A stretch of 64,000 nucleotides of DNA from Cognatazoarcus halotolerans. Lineage in GTDB: Bacteria; Pseudomonadota; Gammaproteobacteria; Burkholderiales; Rhodocyclaceae. This document shows positions 22,892 to 31,858 of the stretch, in pieces; within the stretch, counting starts at the first letter, position 1; each line of letters starts with the position of its first letter. The stretch lies in assembly GCF_009800965.1 (NCBI RefSeq), contig NZ_WUAF01000003.1, positions 248,001 to 312,000 of the forward strand, written 5' to 3'. Made by a program: the position numbers and the translations under genes. The notes under the pieces are model-generated. The model saw only the letters and a list, made by a program, of their open reading frames with translations. It did not search any database and was not told the origin of the DNA.

Positions 22892-24049
22892 TCACAGCGC
22901 ATGGAGCCGGTCGCCGCGTGAGAATCCGAGCAGGTTCGTCGGGATGTTGCGGCCGAGGGCCAGCACCTTGAAGAGCTCCCCCATCTCTTGCGGGGTGGTC
23001 AGGCGCTGTGCCGCGCGGGCCGCGCGGATGTAGTCACTGCTCTCGCGCGGGCCGCGCCGGTCGAGTATTTCGAGCAGCCCGCAATTGAACAGAAAATGTG
23101 CTTGGCTGGTGTAACCCAGCACATCGAGGCCCGCCTCGAAGGCGGCCTCGGCCACGGCGGTGAAATCCACAAACGCCGTGATGTCGTTCAGGCCGGGCCA
23201 CAGTAGCGGTTCCGCGTGGGCATGATGGCGGTAATAGCACAGCAATGTTCCGCTCGAGCGACTCGGCAGGTAAAACTCCGATCGCGGGTAGCCGTAGTCA
23301 ATCAGCAGGATGGCACCTCGCTCGAGCCGTTCGGCCACGCTGGCGATCCAGGCCCTGGCGGCGAGATTCAGCTCGCTGACATATTCTCCTGATTCCGGTA
23401 GCGCGATATCCAGTGCCCGGGCACTGTCCAGCACCTTGCCTCGTGCAGGGCGGTCGGCCCATTGCAGTGCAGTGCTTTCGTCCAGCGTGACGCCGCGCTC
23501 GAAGATGCCTTCGGATCGCCAGGCCACCAGATGTACCGGCAGGACGTCCAGCAGTTCATTGGCCAGAACGACACCCTCGAAACCGGTCGGCAGAGCGTCG
23601 ATCCAGCGGACCCGGCCCGCAAGCTGCGGGACCTTCTCGGCAAGCGTATCGAACTGTCGGGCACGCAATTCACCGGAGAGTTCGAGGATGAGGTATTCCT
23701 CGGGCAGCATGCCGACACGGTCGAGTTCGGCCAGTACGTCTGCCGCGAGAAGGCCGGTTCCCGCGCCGCACTCCAGAATTCTCGCGGCCGAGGCGCTCAT
23801 GATCTGGCAAAGCTGCCGCGACACGGTCTGGCCGAAAAGGGGTGTCAGTTCCGGTGCGGTGATGAAGTCGCCGCCTGGGCCGAACTTGCGACTGCCGCCG
23901 CTGTAGTAACCCAGCCCCGGTTCATAGAGGGCCATCTCCATGTATCGTGCGAATGAAATCCAGCCTTCCTCGCGAACGAGCACATGTATGCGCTCGAGGA
24001 GCTGGTGGCTATGGGATAGTGCGTCGTCCGAAGGGCTGGGTAGATTCAC
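22892..24049 (-). CDS. MidA/NDUFAF7-like SAM-dependent methyltransferase
   Basis: About 385 residues. The N-terminus has ISFARYMEMALYEPGLGYYS followed by FGPGGDFITAPELTPLFGQ, the hallmark of the DUF185/MidA family. The SAM-binding glycine loop is ILECGAGTGLLAADVL, then VVLANELLDVLPVHLV and ILLIDYGYPRSEFY. Mitochondrial NDUFAF7 methylates an Arg of a complex I subunit; the bacterial substrate is less certain. The start is ambiguous between GTG 24049 (chosen, aligning with family N-termini) and TTG 24070; neither has a strong Shine-Dalgarno. It is convergent with the small acidic gene and divergent from the pteridine reductase. Confidence 0.88.
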   Translation of the reverse strand: MNLPSPSDDALSHSHQLLERIHVLVREEGWISFARYMEMALYEPGLGYYSGGSRKFGPGGDFITAPELTPLFGQTVSRQLCQIMSASAARILECGAGTGLLAADVLAELDRVGMLPEEYLILELSGELRARQFDTLAEKVPQLAGRVRWIDALPTGFEGVVLANELLDVLPVHLVAWRSEGIFERGVTLDESTALQWADRPARGKVLDSARALDIALPESGEYVSELNLAARAWIASVAERLERGAILLIDYGYPRSEFYLPSRSSGTLLCYYRHHAHAEPLLWPGLNDITAFVDFTAVAEAAFEAGLDVLGYTSQAHFLFNCGLLEILDRRGPRESSDYIRAARAAQRLTTPQEMGELFKVLALGRNIPTNLLGFSRGDRLHAL

Positions 24050-24189
24050 GACGGGTGATGCGGTTGCCAAAGGACGCGAGTTTAGCGCGGAATGACCGCG
24101 CCGCCATCGGGGGCCGTGCGAGCGGCTCGCGCACTCGCGGTATCCTTTGCGTTTGGAGAGTACTTCTCTCCGGCAATCTGGAGTGATCG

Positions 24190-24939
24190 ATGTCGATGGA
24201 TACGAACCCGCCGGTGGTGTTGATTACCGGTGCAGCACGTCGTGTCGGGGCCGAGATAGCGCGCCAGTTGCATGGCGCTGGTGCCAATCTCGTGCTCCAC
24301 TATCGAAGCTCTCATGCCGAAGCGATCGCGCTTGCCGGTGCGCTCGATGCGGTGCGCCCCGGTTCCGTTGTCGCCTTGCAGGCAGACCTGCTCGATCCGG
24401 CGACGCCGGAGCGCCTTGTCGGCACGGCGCTGACTGCTTTCGGGCGACTGGACTGCGTGGTGAACAATGCGTCGACCTTCTTCCCGACACCGATCGGCGG
24501 GATTGATGAGGGGGCTTGGAACGATCTGCTCGGTTCGAATCTCAAGGCGCCTCTTTTCATCGCGCAGGCGGCCGCTCCGCACCTCAGAGCGCGTCGCGGT
24601 TGCATCGTCAACATTGTCGACATCCATGCCGAGCGGCCGCTCAAAGACTATGCGACATACTGCGCGGCGAAGGCCGGGCTGGCAGGTCTGACACGTGCCC
24701 TGGCGGTGGACCTGGCTCCTGAAGTCCGGGTAAACGGTGTCGCACCCGGTGCCATCGAATGGCCTGAGGATGGTCAGTTCGCGCCCGAGGAGCGCGACGC
24801 GATCGTGACACACAGTCTGCTCAAGCGAACCGGTTCTCCCGCGGACGTTGCCCGTACCGTGCGCTTCCTGCTGTTTGACGCGCCTTATGTTACCGGCCAG
24901 ATCATTGCGGTCGACGGAGGGCGAAGCGCCCACCTGTGA
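24190..24939 (+). CDS. folM: Pteridine reductase-type short-chain dehydrogenase
   Basis: A 249-residue SDR. The cofactor motif is VLITGAARRVGAEIARQL, with Arg in place of the usual Gly as in pteridine reductases and FolM. NNASTFFPTPIG follows, and the catalytic YATYCAAKAG gives Tyr-x-x-x-Lys near residue 157. VNGVAPGAIEWPEDGQF and TGQIIAVDGGRS complete the fold. It probably reduces dihydromonapterin or dihydrofolate-like pterins with NADPH. ATG 24190 has GGAG upstream; a second ATG six bases later is also possible. It precedes ttcA on the same strand with its own promoter-like box between. Confidence 0.85.
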   Translation: MSMDTNPPVVLITGAARRVGAEIARQLHGAGANLVLHYRSSHAEAIALAGALDAVRPGSVVALQADLLDPATPERLVGTALTAFGRLDCVVNNASTFFPTPIGGIDEGAWNDLLGSNLKAPLFIAQAAAPHLRARRGCIVNIVDIHAERPLKDYATYCAAKAGLAGLTRALAVDLAPEVRVNGVAPGAIEWPEDGQFAPEERDAIVTHSLLKRTGSPADVARTVRFLLFDAPYVTGQIIAVDGGRSAHL

Positions 24940-24966
24940 CCTGTCATGCCCGGCAGCGGATATAAT
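24935..24966 (+). promoter_or_regulatory. Promoter-like element for ttcA
   Basis: A perfect TATAAT lies at 24961-24966, 26 bp before the ttcA GTG start, in a short AT-containing patch. The only -35-like match is TGTGAC at 24935-24940, spaced 20 bp, so the -35 is weak. Seen in sequence; activity is inference. Confidence 0.5.
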
Positions 24967-24992
24967 TCCGCTTTGTTTTCCAGAGACTTGCC

Positions 24993-25910
24993 GTGACATC
25001 AGCCAATGCGGAGACCCCTGTCGAAGCGGGTGAGAGCAGCCATTCGAATACTTTTCTGCGCCTGAAGAAAAAGATCGAGCGCAGCGTCGGCGAAGCGATC
25101 GCCGACTTCAACATGATCGAGGACGGCGACACCGTCATGGTGTGCATGTCGGGCGGCAAGGATTCGTATTCGCTGCTTTCGGCGCTGATGGCACTTCGGT
25201 CACGGGCTCCGGTGACGTTCCGGCTCATCGCGATGAATCTGGACCAGAAGCAGCCTGGCTTCCCGGAGGACGTGCTGCCAGGCTATTTCGAATCCGTCGG
25301 TGTCGACTACCGAATCGTGACCGAGGATACCTATTCGATCGTCAAGGACAAGATCCCCGAGGGAAAGACCACTTGCTCACTGTGCTCTCGGTTGCGGCGC
25401 GGCATCATCTACCGAACCGCCAGGGAGCTGGGTGCCACCAAGATCGCACTTGGCCACCACCGCGATGACATCATTGAGACACTCTTTCTGAACATGTTCT
25501 TTGGCGGCCGGATCAAGGCAATGCCGCCGAAGCTGCTCAGTGACGATGGCCAGCACATGGTGATCCGGCCACTGGCCTACTGCGCCGAGCGTGATCTGGC
25601 GCGGTTTGCACGGGGCATGGCCTTTCCCATCATTCCCTGCAACCTCTGTGGCTCTCAGGAGAACGCCCAGCGCAAGCAGATCAAGGCGATGCTCGAGAGC
25701 TGGCAGAGCCTGTACCCGGGGCGTGTCGAATCGATCTTTACTTCCTTGCGCAACGTGGTGCCTTCACATCTGGCCGACGAGACGCTGTTCGGATTCAAGT
25801 CTCTTGCCCATGGTGCCGTAATCGACGAGGGCGATACCGTTTTCGATCGCATCGATCCGATTGCGCCTGTGCAGCCTGTACGGCTGGAATTTGGCAGGCC
25901 GGGCAACTGA
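24993..25910 (+). CDS. ttcA: tRNA 2-thiocytidine(32) synthetase TtcA
   Basis: A 305-residue ATP-dependent iron-sulfur enzyme thiolating C32 of tRNA. The PP-loop is SGGKDS at residues 53-58. The first CxxC is Cys128/Cys131 (CSLC, inside [12 protein letters not shown]) and the second is Cys216/Cys219 (CNLC, inside [12 protein letters not shown]), which hold the cluster. [19 protein letters not shown] is a family signature. The start is GTG 24993; the upstream frame has no better start and the length matches E. coli TtcA (311). It stands as a single gene after folM. Confidence 0.95.
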   Translation: MTSANAETPVEAGESSHSNTFLRLKKKIERSVGEAIADFNMIEDGDTVMVCMSGGKDSYSLLSALMALRSRAPVTFRLIAMNLDQKQPGFPEDVLPGYFESVGVDYRIVTEDTYSIVKDKIPEGKTTCSLCSRLRRGIIYRTARELGATKIALGHHRDDIIETLFLNMFFGGRIKAMPPKLLSDDGQHMVIRPLAYCAERDLARFARGMAFPIIPCNLCGSQENAQRKQIKAMLESWQSLYPGRVESIFTSLRNVVPSHLADETLFGFKSLAHGAVIDEGDTVFDRIDPIAPVQPVRLEFGRPGN

Positions 25911-26078
25911 GTTGCCGGGATTTGCGGCTCGTCCGGATGGCTGGAGACTATATTGCAGCGTTCCATTACAGGTATGATTGCCGCATTGCAGCGGCGCCTT
26001 GGCGCCCTAGCATCCCGGCGTCATCGCGAATTTTCAAGGGAATCGAGGCAGGCCGGCTAGAGACCGGCTTCAAGATCT

Positions 26079-26948
26079 ATGGGCCAACGGCGAAATCGGT
26101 GCGTCTTGTTTGCGGAACTCTTCGGCGGTGCACGTGCGGGCACCCGCAGCGATTATGTCGAGCTTGCACACGCTGCGGAGCGGTCCATCAATCGTGTCGA
26201 GAGGGTGGTTGAATCCAATTCCGGGAGCGTGATCGCACGGACTCCGAATTCCCTGACGGTGCGCTTCGAGGAGTGTGATGCCGGCGTCCTCGCCGCCTGC
26301 GAAATGCAGGACCGCGTGTCTGGCATGCTCCCGGTCATGGGCGTTCGGATCATGATCCGTATCGGCGTGCATTATGGGCCTGTCGATGAGGTCTCGAATG
26401 CGACCGAGCCTGTGGCTGCTTTCGCGGAGCGTCTGGCGGGGCTCGCCCGCCCGGGTGAGGCGCTTGCCAGTGGCGAGGCCGTCATGCTGCTGGGCAGCGC
26501 GACACGGCACTTTGCCGGGGCGGAGCCGATCGCGGGGGCTCGGGCGGAGGCGCTCGAGTGGCCTGTCTACCTTCTTGGCAGGCGAATCGGCGTGACCACG
26601 TCGGCGCCGCCTGCGGCACTCATCACGCCCCGACTCCGGCTGAAGCACCAGAATGATGTCCTAATACTCGAGGAAGCCCGTCCCATCATGCTGCTGGGGC
26701 GTGAGCAGGGTAACGACATCGTGATCATCGACCCGCGTGCCTCGCGACAGCACGCGCGCATCGAGAGGCGGCGTGAAGGTTTCGTGCTGGTTGACCAGAG
26801 TACCAATGGCACGTTCGTTGCCGACGGTGAGGGGCGGGAACGCTGCATCAAGCGTGAAGACGTGGTCCTCGGTGGGCAGGGGCGGATAGGTTGCGGTTTC
26901 TCGGCAAACGATGTCGAGCGGGATCTGGTTTTCTACGAGGTCGTGTGA
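26079..26948 (+). CDS. Degenerate nucleotide-cyclase-homology domain fused to FHA
   Basis: A 289-residue cytoplasmic protein. Residues about 8-165 follow the class III cyclase homology domain (VLFAELFGG where cyclases have an FxDI-type metal motif; RIGVHYGPV), but the second metal-binding Gly-Asp region reads ARTPNSLTVRF, so catalysis is unlikely. Residues about 200-289 form an FHA domain with GREQGNDIVI, SRQHARIERR and STNGTFV, the phosphothreonine-binding loops. ATG 26079 is the only start after an in-frame stop at 26058. It probably reads Ser/Thr phosphorylation; no kinase gene lies in the window. Confidence 0.82.
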   Translation: MGQRRNRCVLFAELFGGARAGTRSDYVELAHAAERSINRVERVVESNSGSVIARTPNSLTVRFEECDAGVLAACEMQDRVSGMLPVMGVRIMIRIGVHYGPVDEVSNATEPVAAFAERLAGLARPGEALASGEAVMLLGSATRHFAGAEPIAGARAEALEWPVYLLGRRIGVTTSAPPAALITPRLRLKHQNDVLILEEARPIMLLGREQGNDIVIIDPRASRQHARIERRREGFVLVDQSTNGTFVADGEGRERCIKREDVVLGGQGRIGCGFSANDVERDLVFYEVV

Positions 26949-26959
26949 ATTGCCAATAT

Positions 26960-26999
26960 GGAAACGGTTCAGGGCCCCGATGGGCCCTGAACCGTTTCC
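26960..26999. terminator. Perfect 18-bp inverted repeat, bidirectional terminator
   Basis: Left arm 26960-26977 (GGAAACGGTTCAGGGCCC) and right arm 26982-26999 are perfect reverse complements around a CGAT loop. It lies between the convergent FHA gene (stop 26948) and psiF (stop 27012). No long T-run follows on either strand, but the stem is very stable. Confidence 0.75.
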
Positions 27000-27011
27000 G
27001 CGGGCTGTGCC

Positions 27012-27263
27012 TCAGGGTTTGGCTGTCGTTGCCTTGCCGGGGCCGCCCTTGGACGCCGCCGGTTTGATCGTTGCCTGAGGGGATTTCTTCGTCGACAGGC
27101 AGGATTTCATGAAGGCCTTGCGGTCGTCTCCCTTGAGTGCCTTGACCTTTGCATCCTTGTTGCACGTCTTCATGCGTTCCTGCTGGGTGCCTGCAAGGCT
27201 GGCGGATACCAGCCCGAACTGCAGCGTGGCGATGGCGCAAAGGCCGATCAGGAATTTTTTCAT
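27012..27263 (-). CDS. psiF: PsiF-repeat small secreted protein
   Basis: An 83-residue protein with a signal peptide (residues 1-23, ending SASLAG). One PsiF repeat follows: QERMKTCNKDAKVKALKGDD then RKAFMKSCLS, with the two conserved Cys residues about 23 apart. The C-terminus is a low-complexity Lys/Ala/Pro/Gly tail. E. coli PsiF is induced by phosphate starvation and has no known biochemical role; no Pho box was recognised here. A strong GGAG lies 7-8 bp before ATG 27263. Confidence 0.82.
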   Translation of the reverse strand: MKKFLIGLCAIATLQFGLVSASLAGTQQERMKTCNKDAKVKALKGDDRKAFMKSCLSTKKSPQATIKPAASKGGPGKATTAKP

Positions 27264-27343
27264 TTTCTCCTCCTTATTGATGAAGACTCACAATGGAGTG
27301 TTGCTGCAACTGCGCAACGAGGATGATTATGCCGAATGGTTAG

Positions 27344-28285
27344 CTATATGTCATTTTTTGAGTTCTCGAGGGCTCGACGCTGACGTTCGATGAAGTCCTC
27401 GGTGGTGTTGATGCCGCGGAACTTGAGGATGGTCGTGCGTACTGCCGCTTCAAGCAGAACCGCTATGTTGCGACCCGCAGCGACCGGGAGGACGATACGG
27501 GGAAGTCGAACGTCGAGGATGTTCTGGATCTCTTCTCCATCGGGCAAGCGGAGCGGATCATGGTGTCCGGGTTGTCGCTTTTCGAGATGGACGACCAGTC
27601 TCAGCCGCATTTTCCTGCGACAGGCGGTTTCCCCGAAGATCGTGCGGATATTGAGGATGCCGAGGCCGCGCACCTCGAGAAAGTCCGTCAGCAGATCGGG
27701 ACTCCTTCCTTCGAGCACGGTCGGTGCGATGCGCGAAAACTCGACGACGTCATCTGCAACGAGGCCGTGCCCACGGGAGATCAGTTCAAGTGCAAGTTCC
27801 GACTTCCCACTGCCGGAGTCGCCGGTGATGAAGACACCGATCCCGAGGACATCGACCAGAACGCCGTGCAGAGATATCTTCTCGGCGAGCTGGCGTGACA
27901 AGTGAAGACGCAACAGATCGACCACGCTGGCCGCCGCGGAGCGTGTTGCTAGCAGCGCGATGCCGTGACTGTCGCAGGCGTTATTTATGAGTCCGGGGAT
28001 GTCGCAACCATCTGCAACGATGACGGCCGGCGGTCGGGCCGCAAGGATTTCGTCGAGGATGTGTCCGATCTTCTCGCGGGACTGACGTTGCGCCCATGAA
28101 AGCTCTGCGGCGCCGAGAACCTGCAGCCGACCAGGATGAATCAGGTTGAGGTGCCCTACGAGATCGGCGGGCCAGACCTTGTCGTCAGAGATCGAGATGA
28201 TCGAATCGAGGCTGCCGCAGACGAGCTGCAGGCCGAGCTTTTCCTGATGTGCGTCAAAGAGCCGCGCTAAGCTGGTCTGGCGCAT
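27344..28285 (-). CDS. hprK: HPr kinase/phosphorylase
   Basis: A 313-residue bifunctional enzyme that phosphorylates and dephosphorylates HPr at Ser46. The Walker A loop GDSGSGKS is at residues 155-162. The catalytic VADDVVEFSRIA with Asp follows, then the C-terminal signature LEVRGLGILNIRTIFGETA. In betaproteobacteria it works with PtsN and NPr-like HPr in regulation rather than sugar uptake. ATG 28285 lies inside the 3' end of ptsN (32-bp overlap), so the two genes are coupled. The N-terminal MurF-like domain is complete. Confidence 0.95.
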   Translation of the reverse strand: MRQTSLARLFDAHQEKLGLQLVCGSLDSIISISDDKVWPADLVGHLNLIHPGRLQVLGAAELSWAQRQSREKIGHILDEILAARPPAVIVADGCDIPGLINNACDSHGIALLATRSAAASVVDLLRLHLSRQLAEKISLHGVLVDVLGIGVFITGDSGSGKSELALELISRGHGLVADDVVEFSRIAPTVLEGRSPDLLTDFLEVRGLGILNIRTIFGETACRRKMRLRLVVHLEKRQPGHHDPLRLPDGEEIQNILDVRLPRIVLPVAAGRNIAVLLEAAVRTTILKFRGINTTEDFIERQRRALENSKNDI

Positions 28286-28739
28286 CGCTGCCCCAGTTGG
28301 CGAACATCGAGTGGATTTCGTCGGCGTCGGCAGCCTTTAGTAGCGATTCCCTGAACTCGCGATCACTGAACATCTGGGCAAGTTCCGAAAGGAGCTGAAG
28401 GTGATGCTCGTTGGCCTGCTCGGGAACCAGAAGCACGAACATCAGGCTGACGGGTTTGCCATCAGGTGCATCGAACTGTACGGGCGACTCGAGGCGGAAG
28501 AAGCCTCCCACGGCATCCTTGAGGCCCTTTATCCTGCCGTGTGGGATGGCGATCCCTTGTCCAAGGCCGGTCGAACCCAGGCGTTCTCGCGCAAACAGGC
28601 TATCGAAGACGGTACTGCGGGCAATACCCTGGTTGTTCTCGAATAGCAGGCCAGCCTGTTCGAAAACGCGTTTCTTGCTGCTCGCCTCGAGGTCGACAAC
28701 GACGTTGCTGGAGGGGAGAAGTTGGGCGATCAGGTTCAT
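28254..28739 (-). CDS. ptsN: PTS IIA-like nitrogen regulatory protein PtsN
   Basis: A 161-residue EIIA-Ntr. The phosphorylated His is His67 in GLGQGIAIPHGRIKGL. The fold continues through PVSLMFVLLVPEQANEHHLQ, both typical of the fructose/mannitol EIIA family. It links the nitrogen phosphotransferase chain to potassium, nitrogen and phosphate signalling. It is placed between hpf and hprK in the rpoN cluster and overlaps hprK. A terminator-like hairpin lies 16 bp upstream of its ATG, so expression may be partly separated from hpf. Confidence 0.95.
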   Translation of the reverse strand: MNLIAQLLPSSNVVVDLEASSKKRVFEQAGLLFENNQGIARSTVFDSLFARERLGSTGLGQGIAIPHGRIKGLKDAVGGFFRLESPVQFDAPDGKPVSLMFVLLVPEQANEHHLQLLSELAQMFSDREFRESLLKAADADEIHSMFANWGSDAPDQLSAAL

Positions 28740-28754
28740 CTGCTGGATGCGAAA

Positions 28755-28777
28755 CGGCGCCTTTCGGGAAGGCGCCG
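28755..28777 (-). terminator. Attenuator-like hairpin between hpf and ptsN
   Basis: CGGCGCCTT (28755-28763), 5-base loop, AAGGCGCCG (28769-28777): a perfect 9-bp stem. Read leftward, it is followed by TTTCGC. It lies in the 136-bp gap between hpf and ptsN, which are transcribed leftward, and could partially terminate hpf transcripts. Confidence 0.6.
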
Positions 28778-28875
28778 TGTGAACAGTCCTTCGGGCTTTG
28801 GCATCGCTGCGCTTTCGCGGGTCGTGAAAACGCGCGAATTATATACCCAAGCCCGGGTGAAGAGTGTGCCGTGCT

Positions 28876-29205
28876 TCAGGATTCCTCCGCCGCCGTGCGA
28901 TGTTTGATCGCGTCGTGTCCGTGTTCCTGATTCTTCTGTTTGTATTTCAGTACCTGGCGATCAAGTTTGTCGGTCATCGCATCGAGCGCCGCATACAGGT
29001 CCTGATCCGCCGCCTCGACGAACAGATCCTTGCCGCGCACGTGTACCGTTACCTCCGCTTTCTGAACGAGTTTTTCGACCGACAGGATGACGTTTACGCT
29101 GGTCACGTTGTCGAAATGGCGGATGACGCGGTCGAGTTTGGTGGTTACATACTCGCGGATTGCGGGGGTCACTTCGACATGATGTCCGGTGATGTTCAGG
29201 TTCAT
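28876..29205 (-). CDS. hpf: Ribosome hibernation promoting factor (HPF/YfiA family)
   Basis: A 109-residue short-form hibernation factor. It begins MNLNITGHHVEVTPAIREYV and continues with KLDRVIRHFDNVTSVNVILS and EVTVHVRGKDLFVEAADQDL, the beta-alpha-beta fold that binds the 30S decoding region in stationary phase. The C-terminal tail is basic and His-rich and does not contain the dimerisation domain of long HPF. It lies 13 bp downstream of rpoN, the standard location for the gene formerly called sigma-54 modulation protein. Confidence 0.95.
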   Translation of the reverse strand: MNLNITGHHVEVTPAIREYVTTKLDRVIRHFDNVTSVNVILSVEKLVQKAEVTVHVRGKDLFVEAADQDLYAALDAMTDKLDRQVLKYKQKNQEHGHDAIKHRTAAEES

Positions 29206-29218
29206 GATCTTTCCTCTT

Positions 29219-30667
29219 TTAGATCGACTTGCGCAGACTGACCGGCGGAATATTCAGCGACTCACGGTACTTAGCGATCGTGCGTCGCGCCACCACAATA
29301 CCCTGCTGGCCCAACAGTTCGGCAATCTTCGCATCGGACAGGGGCTTTTTCCTGTCTTCGGCATCCACCAGCTGGCGAATCAGCGCACGAATCGCCGTTG
29401 AAGATGCCGCTCCACCAGTGTCAGTGGCAACGTGACTGCCGAAAAAATACTTGAGTTCGTAAACGCCCCGGGCGGTCGCCATGTATTTCTGGTTCGTTAC
29501 CCGGGAAATCGTTGATTCGTGCAATTCCAGAGCGTCTGCAATCTCCCGCAGGGTGAGCGGGCGCATTGCCACTTCTCCATGATCGAAGAACTGCCTTTGC
29601 TGGTCAACGATCGCCTGGGAGACCCTGAGTATGGTATCGAACCGTTGCTGCACATTCTTTAGCAGCCACTTGGCCTCCTGCAGCTGTCCGGACAAGGCCG
29701 CAGACGCACCCCTGTTCTGCTGCAGTATGCGCGCGTACATGTGATTGATGCGCAGTTTGGGCATCGCTTCAGGGTTGAGACTCGCGACCCAGTTGCCCCT
29801 GATCTTGCGGACGACCACGTCCGGGACAACATAGCGCGTTTCGGATGTGGCGAAATCAGCCGCCGGACGCGGGTTCAGACTGCAGATGAGTGCATGTGCC
29901 TCACGCAATTCGTCGTCACTGCAATGCAGGGCGCGCTTGAGTCGCGTGAAGTCACGGCTGGCTAGCAACTCGAGGTGCTGCGCGACGATTTCCCGGGCCA
30001 GGCGTGTCGTCGCATCGTCTGCCATCGCGCGAAGCTGCAGCGACAGGCACTCCTGCGGAGAGCGGGCGCCAACTCCGGCCGGCTCCAGGTTCTGTACGTG
30101 ACACAGCGCGATTTGGAGATCCTCTATCTCGAGCTCGAGTTCCTCACGAAGCAGTGGCAGAAGGTCTTCCAGATCCTGGGTAAGGTACCCGTCATCATCG
30201 AGTGCTTCGATGATGAAGCGAACCAGCGCCCGGTCCGTGTCCGAAAGTGGCGTGAGGGCGATCTGACTGTCCAGGTGTTCCCGCAACGAGACCGAGGCGG
30301 CCTGGATGTCCTGGAAGTCCGAGTCGTCGTCATCGTCACGGGAGCTGCCGCTCCCGCTGCTGCTGGTGCTCATCCAGTCGCCCAGTTCCTCGTTGTCCCT
30401 GGGTTCGTCACGCGCATCGTCGTGAGCTGTCTCGCTGGCGTCGCTGCTATCCGAATTCTCCGGCGCTGCCTCGCGGGTCTCGTCCTGTGCTGTGCCATGG
30501 TCACCGTCGAACCCGTCTTCGCGCTCCAGCATGGGGTTTTCGTACAGCGCCTGTTCGATCTCCTGGTTGAGCTCGAGAGTAGACAGCTGCAGCAGACGGA
30601 TGGACTGCTGAAGCTGTGGGGTCAGCGTCAGGTGCTGGGAAAGTTTTAGCTGTAGGGTGGGTTTCAT
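29219..30667 (-). CDS. rpoN: RNA polymerase sigma-54 factor RpoN
   Basis: A 482-residue sigma-54. Region I is the glutamine/leucine-rich LQLKLSQHLTLTPQLQQSIR at the N-terminus that contacts enhancer-binding proteins. Region II is an acidic stretch (residues about 50-115, rich in Asp and Glu). The C-terminus holds the helix-turn-helix (TLREIADALELHESTISRVT) and the RpoN box ARRTIAKYRE that reads the -24 element. Length is normal. It is transcribed with lptB upstream (18-bp gap) and hpf downstream. Confidence 0.96.
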   Translation of the reverse strand: MKPTLQLKLSQHLTLTPQLQQSIRLLQLSTLELNQEIEQALYENPMLEREDGFDGDHGTAQDETREAAPENSDSSDASETAHDDARDEPRDNEELGDWMSTSSSGSGSSRDDDDDSDFQDIQAASVSLREHLDSQIALTPLSDTDRALVRFIIEALDDDGYLTQDLEDLLPLLREELELEIEDLQIALCHVQNLEPAGVGARSPQECLSLQLRAMADDATTRLAREIVAQHLELLASRDFTRLKRALHCSDDELREAHALICSLNPRPAADFATSETRYVVPDVVVRKIRGNWVASLNPEAMPKLRINHMYARILQQNRGASAALSGQLQEAKWLLKNVQQRFDTILRVSQAIVDQQRQFFDHGEVAMRPLTLREIADALELHESTISRVTNQKYMATARGVYELKYFFGSHVATDTGGAASSTAIRALIRQLVDAEDRKKPLSDAKIAELLGQQGIVVARRTIAKYRESLNIPPVSLRKSI

Positions 30668-30685
30668 TCGAGTGACAGGAGCCGG

Positions 30686-31408
30686 TTACATCCTGAAATG
30701 TTCGCCCAGATAGACACGACGGACCTGTTCGTTTTTCACGATATCGTCCGGCGTGCCACTGGCAAGTACCTCGCCAGCGTTGATGATGTAGGCACGGTCG
30801 CAGATGCCGAGCGTCTCCCGAACATTGTGGTCGGTTATCAGCACGCCGATTCCCTTTTCCTTGAGGAAGCGGATGATCTTCTGGATGTCCAGCACGGCGA
30901 TCGGGTCCACTCCGGCAAAGGGTTCATCGAGCAGTATGAGCTGCGGGTCTGTCGCCAGCGCCCGGGCAATTTCGCAGCGCCGCCGCTCGCCCCCCGACAG
31001 AGAAAGTGCCTGACTGTCGCGCAGGTGCTCGATGCCAAGCTCCTCGAGCAGCGATTCGAGACGTTCCTGCAGGTTGGCGCCACCATGTCCCTGCAGTTCC
31101 AGCACGGCCTGGATGTTCTCCGCGACGGTAAGTTTACGAAAGACGCTCATTTCCTGCGGCAGGTAGGACAACCCGAGCCGCGCGCGAGAATGAATCGGCG
31201 AGTGGGTGATCAGTTGCCCGTCAAGGCTGATCTCCCCTCCGTCCGCCGCCACCAGGCCGACGATCATGTAGAAACAGGTCGTCTTGCCGGCACCGTTGGG
31301 GCCAAGCAGACCTACCACCTCGCCGCTGCCAACTTCGAATCCGACTTCGCGGACGACGGTGCGGGCCCGGTAGCTCTTGCGCAGGGCGCTGACTCTAAGC
31401 AGGCTCAT
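30686..31408 (-). CDS. lptB: Lipopolysaccharide export ABC ATPase LptB
   Basis: A 240-residue ABC ATPase powering LPS extraction from the inner membrane with LptFG. Walker A is [13 protein letters not shown], the Q-loop is [19 protein letters not shown], the signature [15 protein letters not shown], Walker [14 protein letters not shown], and the switch His is in [11 protein letters not shown]. It precedes rpoN, as in most proteobacteria. However, the gene upstream is recX (14-bp overlap) instead of lptA/lptC, which must be elsewhere. Confidence 0.95.
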   Translation of the reverse strand: MSLLRVSALRKSYRARTVVREVGFEVGSGEVVGLLGPNGAGKTTCFYMIVGLVAADGGEISLDGQLITHSPIHSRARLGLSYLPQEMSVFRKLTVAENIQAVLELQGHGGANLQERLESLLEELGIEHLRDSQALSLSGGERRRCEIARALATDPQLILLDEPFAGVDPIAVLDIQKIIRFLKEKGIGVLITDHNVRETLGICDRAYIINAGEVLASGTPDDIVKNEQVRRVYLGEHFRM

Positions 31409-31850
31409 GATCCGGGTCTTTGAGCAAGGTTCGAATAACCTCCGATGAAAACCCCCGGCTCTGGAGGAAACGGGCCTGCCGGGCCCATTCCTTCATGTCT
31501 GGCGGTGCCGAGGTGTATTTCCGCTTCCAGATCGCTTGCGCCCGGGCAAATTCGTCGGCGCCTGTTTCAGCCTCGATCGCTTCGTCCATGAGCGCTTCTG
31601 CAACACCCCGACGAGCAAGCTCGTGGCGCAGGCGCTGGACGCCGAAGCGCGCCGCATGACTGCGTACATACGCGTGAGCGAACCGCGAATCCGATAGCAG
31701 ATCGAGCTCGACAAGACGGTCAAGCAAGGTAGCGACGTCGTCCCCGGTCGCGTGTGCTGCAAGCTTGTGGGCAAGCTCGCTACGTGAATGTTCGCGTAGC
31801 GCCAGCAGGCGGAGCGCTTTTTCCCGGAGGTCGATACCCGCCATTCCCAT
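31395..31850 (-). CDS. recX: RecA regulatory protein RecX
   Basis: A 151-residue, all-helical RecX. Repeats include [40 protein letters not shown] and [20 protein letters not shown], characteristic three-helix modules, ending [18 protein letters not shown]. It binds in the RecA filament groove and inhibits RecA. It lies 8 bp downstream of recA and overlaps the lptB start by 14 bp. ATG 31850 or the second ATG at 31844 could start it. No LexA box was recognised upstream of recA. Confidence 0.92.
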   Translation of the reverse strand: MGMAGIDLREKALRLLALREHSRSELAHKLAAHATGDDVATLLDRLVELDLLSDSRFAHAYVRSHAARFGVQRLRHELARRGVAEALMDEAIEAETGADEFARAQAIWKRKYTSAPPDMKEWARQARFLQSRGFSSEVIRTLLKDPDHEPA

Positions 31851-31858
31851 GCCCTGCT

